Shown piece after piece: positions 55,024 through 63,760 of a DNA stretch of 64,000 nt (within the stretch, counting starts at the first letter, position 1; each line of letters starts with the position of its first letter). The stretch comes from Ignavibacteriota bacterium (lineage in GTDB: Bacteria; Bacteroidota; Ignavibacteria; UBA10030; SZUA-254). Made by a program: the position numbers and the translations under genes. The stretch is from the NCBI GenBank assembly GCA_016212665.1, contig JACREZ010000023.1, positions 104,259 through 168,258 of the forward strand. Reading direction: 5' to 3'. The notes under the pieces are model-generated. The model ran no database searches, had not been told where the DNA came from, and saw only the letters and a list, made by a program, of their open reading frames with translations.

Positions 55024-56259
55024 AAGAACAACTCCATGCTTGATTGTTCGATACACATGATTCTCACCGAAGTGATACGGTAAAAATTTGTAATCGGGAA
55101 TATCGAAAATCACTACATCGGCTTTCTTACCAACTTCAATGCTTCCGTACTCGTGCGAACGGTTGAGTGCGGTGGCGGCGTTAAGTGTTGTCGCCGTGAT
55201 GGTTTCTTCCGGCGTCATCTTCATGTGTGTGCAGGCAATCGTCATCATCATGGGCATACTGTACGACATGCAGGAACCGGGATTGAAGTCAGTAGCGATT
55301 GCTACAGGAACTCCTGCATCAATCATAGTTCTTGCCGGCGCATATTGATGATTCAAAAAGAATGAAACACCGGGCAACAACACAGCAACCGTTTGAGAAT
55401 CCGCCAACGCTTTGATGCCTGTATCGGAAATATGTTCGAGATGGTCAACGGAGATTGCGTTCATCCGTGCCGCCAACTCCGAGCCGCCAAGAGGAGAAAG
55501 TTCCTCCGCGTGAAGTTTCAACGCCAGCCCGGCTTGCTTGGCTGAAGAAAGAATCGTCTCCGTTTCCTGTAAATCAAAATATCCGCGTTCACAAAAGACA
55601 TCACAAAACTCAGCAAGGTTCCGTCCGGCGATGTACGGAATCATTTTTTCCGTGATGAGCCGGATATATTCGCCTTTGTTTTCTTTGAACTCCGGCGGAA
55701 CTGCATGTGCGCCGAGAAATGTCGAAACAACGGTCATCACTTCTTCTCTGCCGAGTTCGGTAATCGCTTCGAGCATTTTGATTTCGTTATCCATATCGAG
55801 TCCGTAGCCGCTCTTTATTTCGACGACTGTTGTTCCCTGCTTCAACATATTGTTGATGTATCGTCGTGCGGGTTTCTTCAATTCTTTTTTGGATGAGGCG
55901 CGAACGCGACGAACTGTGTTGAGAATTCCGCCGCCCCGTTCCGCAATTTCCTGATATGTCGCTCCGGCAGAACGCATCGCAAACTCTTCTTCGCGGCTTG
56001 CCGCAAATACAAGGTGTGTGTGCGAATCAACAAAACCGGGCATGACGACCATGTTCGTGCAATCAACAACATCCGTTTCCTTCATGTCTCCCGTCGAAAA
56101 GTCTTCCATCCGACCGACCCAGATTATTGTTTCGTCTTCAATCAGCACCGCGCCGTTTTCGATGATGCCGAGATCGCGCATCTCTGCACCAATCTTTACA
56201 CGTTTTCCATGCGATGCGACTGTGACAAGTTGTTTGATGTTGGTGAGAGCGAGATTCAT
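55015..56259 (-). CDS. hutI: Imidazolonepropionase
   Basis: HutI opens imidazolonepropionate to formiminoglutamate in histidine breakdown. The amidohydrolase metal sites are in VVMPGFVDSHTHLVFAASREEEF, LKLHAEELS, ISVDHLEHIS and VAIATDFNPGSCMSYSMP. The 414-residue length is normal. The last residues (VVLEF) and stop lie in a heptamer array. The other hut gene in the window, hutU, is 4.7 kb away, with unrelated genes between. Confidence 0.95.
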   Translation of the reverse strand: MNLALTNIKQLVTVASHGKRVKIGAEMRDLGIIENGAVLIEDETIIWVGRMEDFSTGDMKETDVVDCTNMVVMPGFVDSHTHLVFAASREEEFAMRSAGATYQEIAERGGGILNTVRRVRASSKKELKKPARRYINNMLKQGTTVVEIKSGYGLDMDNEIKMLEAITELGREEVMTVVSTFLGAHAVPPEFKENKGEYIRLITEKMIPYIAGRNLAEFCDVFCERGYFDLQETETILSSAKQAGLALKLHAEELSPLGGSELAARMNAISVDHLEHISDTGIKALADSQTVAVLLPGVSFFLNHQYAPARTMIDAGVPVAIATDFNPGSCMSYSMPMMMTIACTHMKMTPEETITATTLNAATALNRSHEYGSIEVGKKADVVIFDIPDYKFLPYHFGENHVYRTIKHGVVLEF

Positions 56260-56265
56260 TCTTTT

Positions 56266-56293
56266 GATTTCGGATTGCGAATTTTCTATTTCG
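56266..56293. repeat. GATTTCG-type heptamers upstream of hutI
   Basis: GATTTCG, GATTGCG, AATTTTC and TATTTCG follow in phase, 6 bp before the hutI start codon. Confidence 0.6.
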
Positions 56294-56346
56294 GATTAAA
56301 AACTGAGCAAAGATACTGAAAAAGGAAAGGTTTTACAATCAACCCG

Positions 56347-56820
56347 TTACAACACAATTCTGTACAAGAGCCATTCTTTCATCTGCTTCGCACCGAGTTT
56401 GTCATAGAAATTAATTGCAGGTGTATTCCAATCTAACACCGTCCACTCCACGCGACCGCATTTTCGTTTACGCGCCTCTTTGACCAACACGTCGAAAAAT
56501 TTTTTGCCAATGCCAAAACGACGGTACTCTTCGAGAACAAAAATATCTTCGAGGTAGAGTGTTGGCTTGGCAAGAAATGATGAATATGTTTCAAAGATGA
56601 TAGCGTAGCCGACAGGTTTGTCATCAACAAAAGCTAGGAACGCGTCGAAGCGTTTCCGTTTTCCGAACGCGTCTTCGATGAGACGTAGCCTTGCCGTGCG
56701 TGTCGGACGTTTGAGTTTCTCGTAGTCTGCAAGCGCGTCAAGAAGTGTGAGAAATATTTTGCTGTCGCTCTTTGTTGCCGGACGAATGTAAATGGTTGAT
56801 TGTAATGTTTTTTTTGTCAT
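56347..56820 (-). CDS. GNAT acetyltransferase (SSAT-like)
   Basis: The protein, started at the ATG at 56820 (157 residues), matches the diamine/small-amine N-acetyltransferase layout: YIRPATKSDSKIFLTLLDALADYEKL, TLYLEDIFVLEEYRRFGIGKKFFDVLVKEARKRKCGRVEWTVLDWNTPAINFYDKLGA. Substrates in this family are often polyamines or thialysine, unproven here. An upstream ATG at 56868 would add 16 residues with a repeat-like composition, and I think it is not used. Confidence 0.85.
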   Translation of the reverse strand: MTKKTLQSTIYIRPATKSDSKIFLTLLDALADYEKLKRPTRTARLRLIEDAFGKRKRFDAFLAFVDDKPVGYAIIFETYSSFLAKPTLYLEDIFVLEEYRRFGIGKKFFDVLVKEARKRKCGRVEWTVLDWNTPAINFYDKLGAKQMKEWLLYRIVL

Positions 56821-56894
56821 GGTTAGTTGTACCGTAGTTCGGGTTGCAGTTTCAGGGATGATTTGCATGATGTCGGAAACTCATCTTCGCGAAT

Positions 56895-58016
56895 TTATTT
56901 AGAGATTTCCTGTTCCAACGCGGCGTTCAGATTCGGAAATGCCGCGTTATTTTTTGTCAATTCGATATACTTGGAAAAAAAATCCATCGGTCCGAGCGAG
57001 AGTGTTTCTATGAGAGATGAGCGGCCAAGTTCTTTGTCAATCGTTCTTGCGATATACATTCCTGTCATCGAACCGTAACTCTCCCAAAAGCCGCTCAGGT
57101 TTGCCGAGCGAATCAACTCGGATAACCGTGAGCCGGACGTGCGCGGAGAAAGTAATTCTTTCGCGTTCTTGTTGAATGTCATGAAGACTTCACGCATTCG
57201 CGAATCCCAATCGTGCGGCAAGCGTCCGCGACCTTGTTGCTCAAGCGAAAGATAATACGCAATTCCTTCGTTGTGTGTCAGGTCGAGTAAAATATCAATT
57301 GGGCGTTGGTGAGTTCGTTCGTAGAGTTTCCACGTGGGTGAATTTTCTTTATACACGCCGAACGCCGCATGAAATACTTCGTGCGCAACGACGCCGAGCA
57401 GTTCAATAAATCGTTCTTCAAGATTATCAGAATACTTTACTGCCTGAGCAAGATTGATGACAATTGTTAACTCACCCTCATCCTCACCGACAAACCTTGG
57501 CATATCACCATCCCAGGCAATTCTTCGAACATACGCGTCGACATTTTCATGTCCGAGCGCAACAATGAACACCGGGATTCTTGCCGAAACTTCCACATCG
57601 CGCGGGAAAATTTGCTCAACCGTCGCCATAACTCTCCTGCTGAAGTTTCTCCGTTTCAGAGCGTCAAGCATCTCCCTGATTGCGGTAACGTTTCGTTTTG
57701 CGTCTTCAAGATTATAAACATCCGTTTGAAAATAGAGACGGTGTTTCAACGTGTCGAGGTTGTTCTTCAACAAATACGCGCCGATTCCCTTCGATTCAAT
57801 CATTCCCGTTGTGGATGTTGCAATCGTGTTCCCGCGTAGCGATGCAATCTCTCCCGTGTTCACGAACTGGTCTTCGTACAACCGGATACATTCTTCCGCC
57901 GATGCGTAATCAATCATCAGGTCAACATCAAATTGTTCTTCCTGAGATTGTGCTAAGGAAACAACAACAACAAAAGAAATAATCTTGAGAAAAAAATATG
58001 GATGTAGATAGTTCAC
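56895..58016 (-). CDS. Secreted putative zinc metallopeptidase (HEXXH), DUF5700-like
   Basis: A signal peptide (FFLKIISFVVVVSLAQS) is followed by a domain with the zinc motif VVAHEVFHAAFG (His212, Glu213, His216) and downstream DLTHNEGIAYYLSL, which could supply a third ligand. The layout resembles the uncharacterised DUF5700 putative peptidases. It starts with GTG overlapping the upstream gene stop by 4 bp, so the two are co-translated. Confidence 0.72.
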   Translation of the reverse strand: MNYLHPYFFLKIISFVVVVSLAQSQEEQFDVDLMIDYASAEECIRLYEDQFVNTGEIASLRGNTIATSTTGMIESKGIGAYLLKNNLDTLKHRLYFQTDVYNLEDAKRNVTAIREMLDALKRRNFSRRVMATVEQIFPRDVEVSARIPVFIVALGHENVDAYVRRIAWDGDMPRFVGEDEGELTIVINLAQAVKYSDNLEERFIELLGVVAHEVFHAAFGVYKENSPTWKLYERTHQRPIDILLDLTHNEGIAYYLSLEQQGRGRLPHDWDSRMREVFMTFNKNAKELLSPRTSGSRLSELIRSANLSGFWESYGSMTGMYIARTIDKELGRSSLIETLSLGPMDFFSKYIELTKNNAAFPNLNAALEQEISK

Positions 58017-59773
58017 TGTTTTGGTAACGGCTTCTTCAACGTAATGCTAATGGAGCGGGTTCCTGTTTCAAATTCGATGTCACCCGAATCTTCAACAGCG
58101 GTTTCGCGACGGTTGAGTGTCGCTCGTTCAATTTCGTTTTCCTTGAACGGAAGCCGGAGAACAAATCCATCCGGTGGTTCAACATCGCCCGAAAGTTTAA
58201 ACGAAATTTTCTTTCCGTCTTTGCCAACAAGAATTGTATATGATATCGTTCCCCAATGAGTCGGCATGTTTTCTATTTGAATTTTCTCTCCTGCATGTAA
58301 CCATACTTTCGGAATCCCCGCGCCAAGAATAAGCCGTTCTTTTTCTTCATACAAGAGACAAGCGCGAATTACGCACATCGTGCTTGCCGCCGCATTGCTT
58401 GAATGAATGACACCGTTTGTAGCATAGATTGAATTCGTGTCAATTTTGCTGGTTTTGTCGGCAGTTGGAGCGTGTTTTTCCAATTTCTTGAGTGCGTTTT
58501 TAAATCGTTTCACATCGTCCCGCTCCTCAAGTTGTCGCGCAAGAAATACAGCCTCATGTAATTCATTGATAAACAGGGAATCGTTTTGGTGTTGTTCAGC
58601 AACGGCGAGGATTGATTTCCACGCCAACTTCAAAAAATCTATGTCCCGTGTGAAACGATAAAACGTTGCCGCTTGTGAAATGTATTGTTCTGATTGGAAA
58701 GAAGGGTTCATCAAATTCTGCCTGACAATTTCATTGAAGCCGGATTGCAGCAGCGCTTGAAGGCTCTGTGAATAATCGAATGCTTCACCTTTTTCATCCG
58801 GGACGGGACCGCTTTGCAACATTTCATTGTCCATGTCAATCAGAAGATACGCAAGCGAAACGAAGTAGGAGTTTTCGACACGTTCATCAGGCAACGAAAT
58901 ATTCACCGCATCCTTTCTCAAACGCCGCTCCCAATATCGTGCGACATCCGTTTCTTCCGACTCAGCATTCAACCTTCGCAGGCGCGTCATTTCCTCTTTT
59001 GATTTTTTGAACGACATCGGAATTTGCACTGTCGTTTGCCAGCGCCTTCTCGATTCCGAACAGGAAACAGGAAATACAAACGCGCACGAAACATTGTTCT
59101 GCCGACTACTCAATGTTTCTATCTGCAAAGAATCATTTCGTTTGTTTGATTGTATCACCTTGCTTAACATTGACGAGTCGTCCCGAGACAACTCAAAAAA
59201 TACATCCGGCGCTTCATCAAACAACATTGTGAGCGAATCATTCACACTCACCGACATTGATGTTTTATCAAAAAGAACAGAACTGACTGCGCCCGCATTA
59301 CCATCTACTAAGGTCGGACGAAGCACAAGAACAAGTTTTGCATTTGCTTGGGTCGGTAAATTGTTTTGTACGATGATACGGCAATAGGCAACTGCATCCT
59401 CATCAACGTCGCCGTGCGAGTTGACAAAGAGATGTGTCTCGACACTGAAGTTTCCGGCAGGATAAGAAAATATTGAGATTGGTAAATAACCTTTTTTCAA
59501 CGAGGCAACACATTCACTTGATAGAAGTTGTTCCGGTATATATAATTGTTTTGATTCAGCATCAAACAGCCAGATGGAAATTGTGAATGGAAGGTTTGTC
59601 GCTCCGAATGAACCATCTATACTGCGAAGTACTTCGTGCATTCCGTTTTCCATTCCGACCATCGTCCAAACCCGTTCTTGTGCGGGTGCATCTGAGCAAA
59701 CAACCGCAACCACAAAGGACACAAAGAGGCACCAAGTTGTCAGTTTTTGTTTTAATAGATAAATCGTTTCCAT
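58013..59773 (-). CDS. Secreted protein, possible six-hairpin glycosidase-like fold
   Basis: The 586-residue protein has a signal peptide (LTTWCLFVSFVVAVVCSDAPAQ). Residues about 25-280 are strand-rich and may be a sugar-binding domain; residues about 300-440 are helical (SYFVSLAYLLIDMDNEMLQSGPV, YSQSLQALLQSGFNEIVRQNLM, YISQAATFYRFTRDIDFLKLAWKSILAVAEQH), which resembles an (alpha/alpha)6 barrel of glycoside hydrolases, and the end is a beta domain. No catalytic motif is clear. A GGAGA box precedes the ATG. It overlaps the HEXXH gene by 4 bp. Confidence 0.6.
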   Translation of the reverse strand: METIYLLKQKLTTWCLFVSFVVAVVCSDAPAQERVWTMVGMENGMHEVLRSIDGSFGATNLPFTISIWLFDAESKQLYIPEQLLSSECVASLKKGYLPISIFSYPAGNFSVETHLFVNSHGDVDEDAVAYCRIIVQNNLPTQANAKLVLVLRPTLVDGNAGAVSSVLFDKTSMSVSVNDSLTMLFDEAPDVFFELSRDDSSMLSKVIQSNKRNDSLQIETLSSRQNNVSCAFVFPVSCSESRRRWQTTVQIPMSFKKSKEEMTRLRRLNAESEETDVARYWERRLRKDAVNISLPDERVENSYFVSLAYLLIDMDNEMLQSGPVPDEKGEAFDYSQSLQALLQSGFNEIVRQNLMNPSFQSEQYISQAATFYRFTRDIDFLKLAWKSILAVAEQHQNDSLFINELHEAVFLARQLEERDDVKRFKNALKKLEKHAPTADKTSKIDTNSIYATNGVIHSSNAAASTMCVIRACLLYEEKERLILGAGIPKVWLHAGEKIQIENMPTHWGTISYTILVGKDGKKISFKLSGDVEPPDGFVLRLPFKENEIERATLNRRETAVEDSGDIEFETGTRSISITLKKPLPKQ

Positions 59774-59868
59774 TCGAGTCTCCCCGTGCTTCCAAAATTG
59801 ATAAGTAAACCTACTCGCATACCTGTTGCTTTCAAATAGTTAAGAATTCGTGCTTCTTCTCTTTTTGT
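59752..59868 (-). pseudogene. Remnant of a GxxExxxY-family protein (C-terminus)
   Basis: In the 167-bp gap and running 22 bp into the next gene, minus-strand codons read EEARILNYLKATGMRVGLLI then NFGSTGRLEWKRFIY and a TAA at 59752. This is the C-terminal block of GxxExxxY proteins (normally about 125 residues). An in-frame TAA at 59869-59871 ends it upstream, and the N-terminal part is gone. The 3' part overlaps the start of the 58013-59773 gene in another frame. Confidence 0.75.
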
Positions 59869-59940
59869 TTAAACAATAATTGTACGACCAAATCTGCTCA
59901 AAATAATTTTATTTAAATACCAGTTGTCCATCGCGAGGGT

Positions 59941-60468
59941 TCACGATTCGTTATCGAAATAGCGACGTGCATCCCTTCTTGCTTCTTCGATTATTTTTTC
60001 AGTGATTCTGAACTTCTTTTCTGAAATCAATTTTTCCACCGCATCTTTCAAAACAATTATTTTGAGAGTTTCAAATATCGCCAAGAGCCCAATTGTTCCT
60101 TTCACACTTCTTCCTTCTCTCATGGCAATTTTTCTTCCCTTTTTCTCATCCATGAGTATAACTGTTGCTTCAAGTTGCTTCGCTTGTGAAATGACTTCAG
60201 ATTCTCCATAGTGCAAACCTGCCAAACGAAGTATTTCGACCTCTGCTGAATCATAATCATCACAAGGTAAAAAGAATTTCCCGGAAATCAATTCACTTAT
60301 CGCATCGCGAAGATTTGTCCGTTCGTTCCTTTCGATAAATTCATTCCGAACTGATACAGGAACATGAATTCTGTGAAACAGATTTGTGAGCTCCCATAAA
60401 AGGTTTAGATGATGAAGACCAATAAGTACAGAGGTATCAATGACTGCAGTCGGTAGATTCTTCTCCAC
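59941..60468 (-). CDS. PIN-domain protein, DUF3368 type
   Basis: The 175-residue protein reads AVIDTSVLIGLHHLN, LHYGESEVISQAKQLEATVILMDEKKGRKIAMREGRSVKGTIGLLAIFETLKI, the DUF3368 PIN pattern with the acidic site Asp of VIDTS, Glu of GESE and Asp of MDEK. PIN domains are usually RNases and DUF3368 members often act as toxins. It starts with GTG, 2 bp after the TIR-like gene stop on the same strand, so the two are co-transcribed. No small antitoxin gene is adjacent; the TIR-like gene takes that position. Confidence 0.85.
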   Translation of the reverse strand: MEKNLPTAVIDTSVLIGLHHLNLLWELTNLFHRIHVPVSVRNEFIERNERTNLRDAISELISGKFFLPCDDYDSAEVEILRLAGLHYGESEVISQAKQLEATVILMDEKKGRKIAMREGRSVKGTIGLLAIFETLKIIVLKDAVEKLISEKKFRITEKIIEEARRDARRYFDNES

Positions 60469-60470
60469 GG

Positions 60471-60932
60471 TTATTTTTTCGATGCTAACATTGCAAAGAG
60501 CACTATCCCGAGTCCAGCCAAAAGCAACGCTTGCTCATTTGCCTTTTTTTTCTTTTTCGTTTTCAACAGTTGTACAATATGGTCTTCGATAATTCCTAAT
60601 TGTAATTCGTTTGGGTTAAACTCAACCCACTGGTCTCTGTTTTTCACCGAGGAGAGTTTTACACCCTTTTCATAAATAGGGATCACGAGTTTTCCCTTTC
60701 CTTCAGCATAAGCAAGTTCTTCCCTTACTTGCGGTGTAAACTTGGAAGTAAGAAAAACCAGAACACTGTCAGAAATGTCTATTCGATGTTTTGTTTCATC
60801 CGTTATTCGAACACCGTTTCGCTGAGGTAGCAGAACATTTATTCCATTGACAGATGCTAATGTTTGGAGCCGATAAACAACAACTTGTTCTGTCGGGGAA
60901 GTATCATAGCTTATAAATGTTGTGTAAGACAT
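60471..60932 (-). CDS. Tail-anchored TIR-like domain protein
   Basis: The 153-residue protein (ATG at 60932 with AAGGA upstream) has a TIR/TIR_2-like pattern: TTFISYDTSPTEQVVVYRLQTLASVNGINVLLPQ, then ETKHRIDISDSVLVFLTSKF and VREELAYAEGKGKLVIPIYEKG, with Glu72 at the place of the TIR NADase glutamate (the Glu of the EL..A motif). A lysine-rich stretch and one hydrophobic helix (ALLLAGLGIVLFAMLAS) end the protein, so it is likely tail-anchored in the inner membrane. Whether it cleaves NAD or only binds is unknown. It lies upstream of the PIN gene by 2 bp. Confidence 0.72.
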   Translation of the reverse strand: MSYTTFISYDTSPTEQVVVYRLQTLASVNGINVLLPQRNGVRITDETKHRIDISDSVLVFLTSKFTPQVREELAYAEGKGKLVIPIYEKGVKLSSVKNRDQWVEFNPNELQLGIIEDHIVQLLKTKKKKKANEQALLLAGLGIVLFAMLASKK

Positions 60933-60995
60933 CAAGTTTATCCTTATTTCTCTTGAATATATTCATTGACAATTTAAGAAACAATGCTTCTTTTT

Positions 60996-62645
60996 TCAAC
61001 TTAACATCGGAATATTCACATCAAACTTCTTTGCATTCGCAATCGCCCGTTCATATCCTGCATCAGTATGCCTAACGATTCCCATTCCCGGGTCGTACGT
61101 TAATACGCGATCGAGCCGTCGTTCCGCTTCTTTTGTTCCGTCAGCAACGACAACCATTCCCGCGTGAATACTCATTCCGATTCCGACTCCGCCGCCATGA
61201 TGCACACTTACCCAACTTGCGCCGCCTACAGCATTAAGCAACGCGTTGAGGATGGGCCAATCGGCAATCGCATCGCTACCGTCTTTCATCTTTTCCGTTT
61301 CACGATTTGGCGATGCAACCGAACCACAATCGAGATGGTCACGACCAATCACAATTGGCGCTTTCACTTCACCACGCGCAACAAGTTCATTGAAGATTTT
61401 TCCCATCTTTGCACGCTCTCCGTAACCAAGCCAACAAATACGCGCCGGCAATCCCTGAAAACTGACTTCCTTTTGTGCTTTTTCAATCCAACGGCACAGC
61501 GGTTTGTTTTCCGGAAATGTTTCAAGCACTGCTCTGTCTGTTCGGTAAATATCTTCCGCTTCTCCTGAGAGAGCCGCCCAGCGGAACGGACCTTTCCCGT
61601 CGCAGAACAACGGGCGAATATACTCTGGCACAAAGCCGGGAATATCGAAGGCGTTGGTCAATCCGTTTGCCAATGCTTCGCCGCGAATATTGTTTCCATA
61701 ATCGAATGTTACCGCTCCGTGCTTTTGCAACGCAAGCATCGCCTGAACATGTTCAACAATGGATGCTCGTGCAAGTTTCTTGTATTGTTCAGGATTTGAT
61801 TTTCTTAGTTCCAGCGCTTCTTCATACTTCATGTGAGCGGGAACGTAACCGTTCAACGTGTCGTGTGTGGATGTCTGGTCGGTCAACACATCAACATGAA
61901 TATTGCGTGCGGCAAGTTCGGGAAGAACTTCCGCCGCATTGCCGAGCAGTGCAACTGATTTCGGTTCTTTCAACTCTTTTGCTGTTTGAAGAATCGCCAA
62001 CGCTTCATCAAGCGATTCAGCAATTGCATCAACATACTTTGTCTTCAATCTCTTTTCGATACGCGATCGGTCAACTTCGATGGCAAGACATGCGGCTCCG
62101 TTCATCGTTGCGGCGAGCGGTTGTGCGCCACCCATACCGCCGAGTCCGGCGGTGACGAGCAATCTCCCTGCAAGCGAGCCGCCGAAATATTTTTCTGCAC
62201 ACGCGGCAAACGTTTCATAGGTTCCCTGCAAAATTCCTTGTGAACCGATATAAATCCAACTGCCGGCGGTCATTTGTCCGTACATTGTTAAACCGAGCGC
62301 TTCGAGTCTGCGAAACTCATCCCACGTCGCCCAATGCGGAACGAGCATCGAATTGGAAATAAGAACGCGCGGCGCATCCGTATGCGTTTTGAAAACGCCC
62401 ACCGGCTTTCCTGACTGGACGAGAAGTGTTTCGTCGTTCTCTAACTTTTTCAGTGTGCTTACAATTGCATCGAAACATTCCCAATTGCGAGCGGCTTTTC
62501 CGGTTCCGCCATAGACGATGAGTTCGTCCGGCTTCTCGGCAACTTCTGGGTCAAGATTGTTCATTAACATACGCAAGGCGGCTTCCTGAATCCAGCCCTT
62601 GCAATTGAGTTGTGTTCCTCGCGGACTTATTATTGTTCTGTTCAT
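60996..62645 (-). CDS. hutU: Urocanate hydratase
   Basis: HutU hydrates urocanate to imidazolonepropionate, the substrate of HutI. The motifs [51 protein letters not shown] (NAD-binding) and the active-site [14 protein letters not shown] with FDYGNNIR are present; the 549-residue length is normal. hutH and hutG/F are not in the window. Confidence 0.97.
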   Translation of the reverse strand: MNRTIISPRGTQLNCKGWIQEAALRMLMNNLDPEVAEKPDELIVYGGTGKAARNWECFDAIVSTLKKLENDETLLVQSGKPVGVFKTHTDAPRVLISNSMLVPHWATWDEFRRLEALGLTMYGQMTAGSWIYIGSQGILQGTYETFAACAEKYFGGSLAGRLLVTAGLGGMGGAQPLAATMNGAACLAIEVDRSRIEKRLKTKYVDAIAESLDEALAILQTAKELKEPKSVALLGNAAEVLPELAARNIHVDVLTDQTSTHDTLNGYVPAHMKYEEALELRKSNPEQYKKLARASIVEHVQAMLALQKHGAVTFDYGNNIRGEALANGLTNAFDIPGFVPEYIRPLFCDGKGPFRWAALSGEAEDIYRTDRAVLETFPENKPLCRWIEKAQKEVSFQGLPARICWLGYGERAKMGKIFNELVARGEVKAPIVIGRDHLDCGSVASPNRETEKMKDGSDAIADWPILNALLNAVGGASWVSVHHGGGVGIGMSIHAGMVVVADGTKEAERRLDRVLTYDPGMGIVRHTDAGYERAIANAKKFDVNIPMLS

Positions 62646-62646
62646 T

Positions 62647-62674
62647 GTTTTGAGTTTCGGGTGTTGAGTTTTGA
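62647..62674. repeat. GTTTTGA/GTTTCGG heptamer array upstream of hutU
   Basis: GTTTTGA, GTTTCGG, GTGTTGA and GTTTTGA follow in phase from 62647, starting 1 bp upstream of the hutU start codon and reaching almost to the RidA stop. Confidence 0.85.
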
Positions 62675-62681
62675 TTCTTTG

Positions 62682-63179
62682 TTATTTGCTGGTTGATTTG
62701 TAAGCGATGGCGGAAATTTCAATTCGCGCATCTTTTGGCAACGCGGCAACCTGCACCGTTGCACGTGTAGGATAATTTCCTTCCTGAAAATGCTTGGCGT
62801 ACACAGCGTTCATCTTTGCAAAATCGTTGATGTCTTTGAGATAAACTGTTGTCGAAACGACATCGCTTGAATCGTAGCCTGCGCTTTTCAGTATATTCAT
62901 CAGATTGTGTAATGCTTGTTTTGTTTCCGTTTCGATGTCGGCGGTTTCGAGTTTTCCTGTTTCGGAATTCAAGGCAATCTGACCTGAAACAAAAAGAAAA
63001 TTCCCGACCTGCTGCGCCGGGCTGTACGGTCCTATTGTCTTCGCATCGGTGATTGCTCTTTGCTCCATCATGGATGCAAGTTCTTCTCTTATCACCTCTT
63101 GAATTTGTTGTTTGCTCGGCGCGCATCCAATCACTATCACACATATCATTATGTATGGAAATATTTTGTTTAATGTCAT
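62682..63179 (-). CDS. RidA-family protein with a lipoprotein signal
   Basis: The mature part (about residues 45-165) is a RidA (YjgF/YER057c) domain: PYSPAQQVGNFLFVSGQIALNSETGKL, VSTTVYLKDINDFAKMNAVYAKHF and NYPTRATVQVAALPKDARIEISAIAY with the reactive Arg in PTRATV. RidA proteins are normally cytosolic enamine/imine deaminases. Here residues 1-19 (MTLNKIFPYIMICVIVIGC) are a type-II signal with a lipobox, so this one should be a periplasmic lipoprotein with a 25-residue linker. Confidence 0.9.
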   Translation of the reverse strand: MTLNKIFPYIMICVIVIGCAPSKQQIQEVIREELASMMEQRAITDAKTIGPYSPAQQVGNFLFVSGQIALNSETGKLETADIETETKQALHNLMNILKSAGYDSSDVVSTTVYLKDINDFAKMNAVYAKHFQEGNYPTRATVQVAALPKDARIEISAIAYKSTSK

Positions 63180-63237
63180 TTGTCAATCGTCATTTGTAAT
63201 TTGTGATTGGTGAGTAGTGAGTGGTTAGTAGAGAGTT
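63175..63237. repeat. GTNANTN heptamer array (9 units) at the ridA start
   Basis: Nine 7-bp units, from GTCATTT and GTCAATC through GTGAGTA to GAGAGTT, run in phase from 63175 to 63237. The first unit contains the ridA start codon. The units change gradually along the array. Confidence 0.9.
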
Positions 63238-63240
63238 ACT

Positions 63241-63275
63241 GCTCTTTGCTCTACGCCCTACGCTCTCATCTCACA
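63241..63275. repeat. GCTCTNN heptamer array (about 5 units)
   Basis: GCTCTTT, GCTCTAC, GCCCTAC, GCTCTCA and TCTCACA follow in phase directly after the previous array, filling the gap to the adenosine kinase gene stop. Confidence 0.8.
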
Positions 63276-63277
63276 GC

Positions 63278-63760
63278 TTAAAGTTTATATCCTATCTTCC
63301 TGAGAAATTCTTTCCGGTGCTTAATGTCGTTTTCCGTTTCGATTCCTTTCGATTTCTCTCCATCAATTACTCCCAAAATTCCGCGTCCCTGTTCTGATTC
63401 CGCAACGATGACTTGTACGGAATTTCCCGTTGCGCAAAATATTCCACAAACTTCAGGAACGTTCCTGATGGTGTTAAGAATGTTAACCGGAAACCCGCTC
63501 TCCATAAAAATGATAAATGAATGTCCGCACGAAAGAGAGAACGCGTTCGACTTCGCAAGCGCAATCAGTTTTTCATCATTGCCGGAAAACCGGACGAGAC
63601 ACGGACCTGACGCTTCACAGAACGCAACGCCAAACTTCATGTTCGGATTCGTTGAGACGATTGCCTCATGAATATCCTCCACGGTTTTGATGAAATGCGA
63701 CTGACCGAGAATGAAATTCATGTCTGCAGGTTTTTCTACCGGGATAAGTTTGATGTCCAT
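63278..63760 (-). CDS. Adenosine-specific kinase family protein
   Basis: I start it at the ATG at 63760, preceded by AAGGA, giving 160 residues. The sequence KLIPVEKPADMNFILGQSHFIKTVEDIHEAI, VAFCEASGPCLVRFSGND, NIRNVPEVCGIFCATGN-type block and EQGRGILGVIDGEKSKGIE match the adenosine-specific kinase (formerly DUF355) family, known from archaea and diverse bacteria. The physiological role is not well established. Confidence 0.88.
   Translation of the reverse strand: MDIKLIPVEKPADMNFILGQSHFIKTVEDIHEAIVSTNPNMKFGVAFCEASGPCLVRFSGNDEKLIALAKSNAFSLSCGHSFIIFMESGFPVNILNTIRNVPEVCGIFCATGNSVQVIVAESEQGRGILGVIDGEKSKGIETENDIKHRKEFLRKIGYKL

Noticed and set aside
61475..62155. Plus-strand frame of 226 codons opposite hutU
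   Set aside because: It is a shadow of the urocanate hydratase coding sequence, with Arg/Leu-biased composition.
63175..63275. Tandem array considered as a CRISPR array
   Set aside because: Units are 7 bp and contiguous with no spacers, so it is not a CRISPR.
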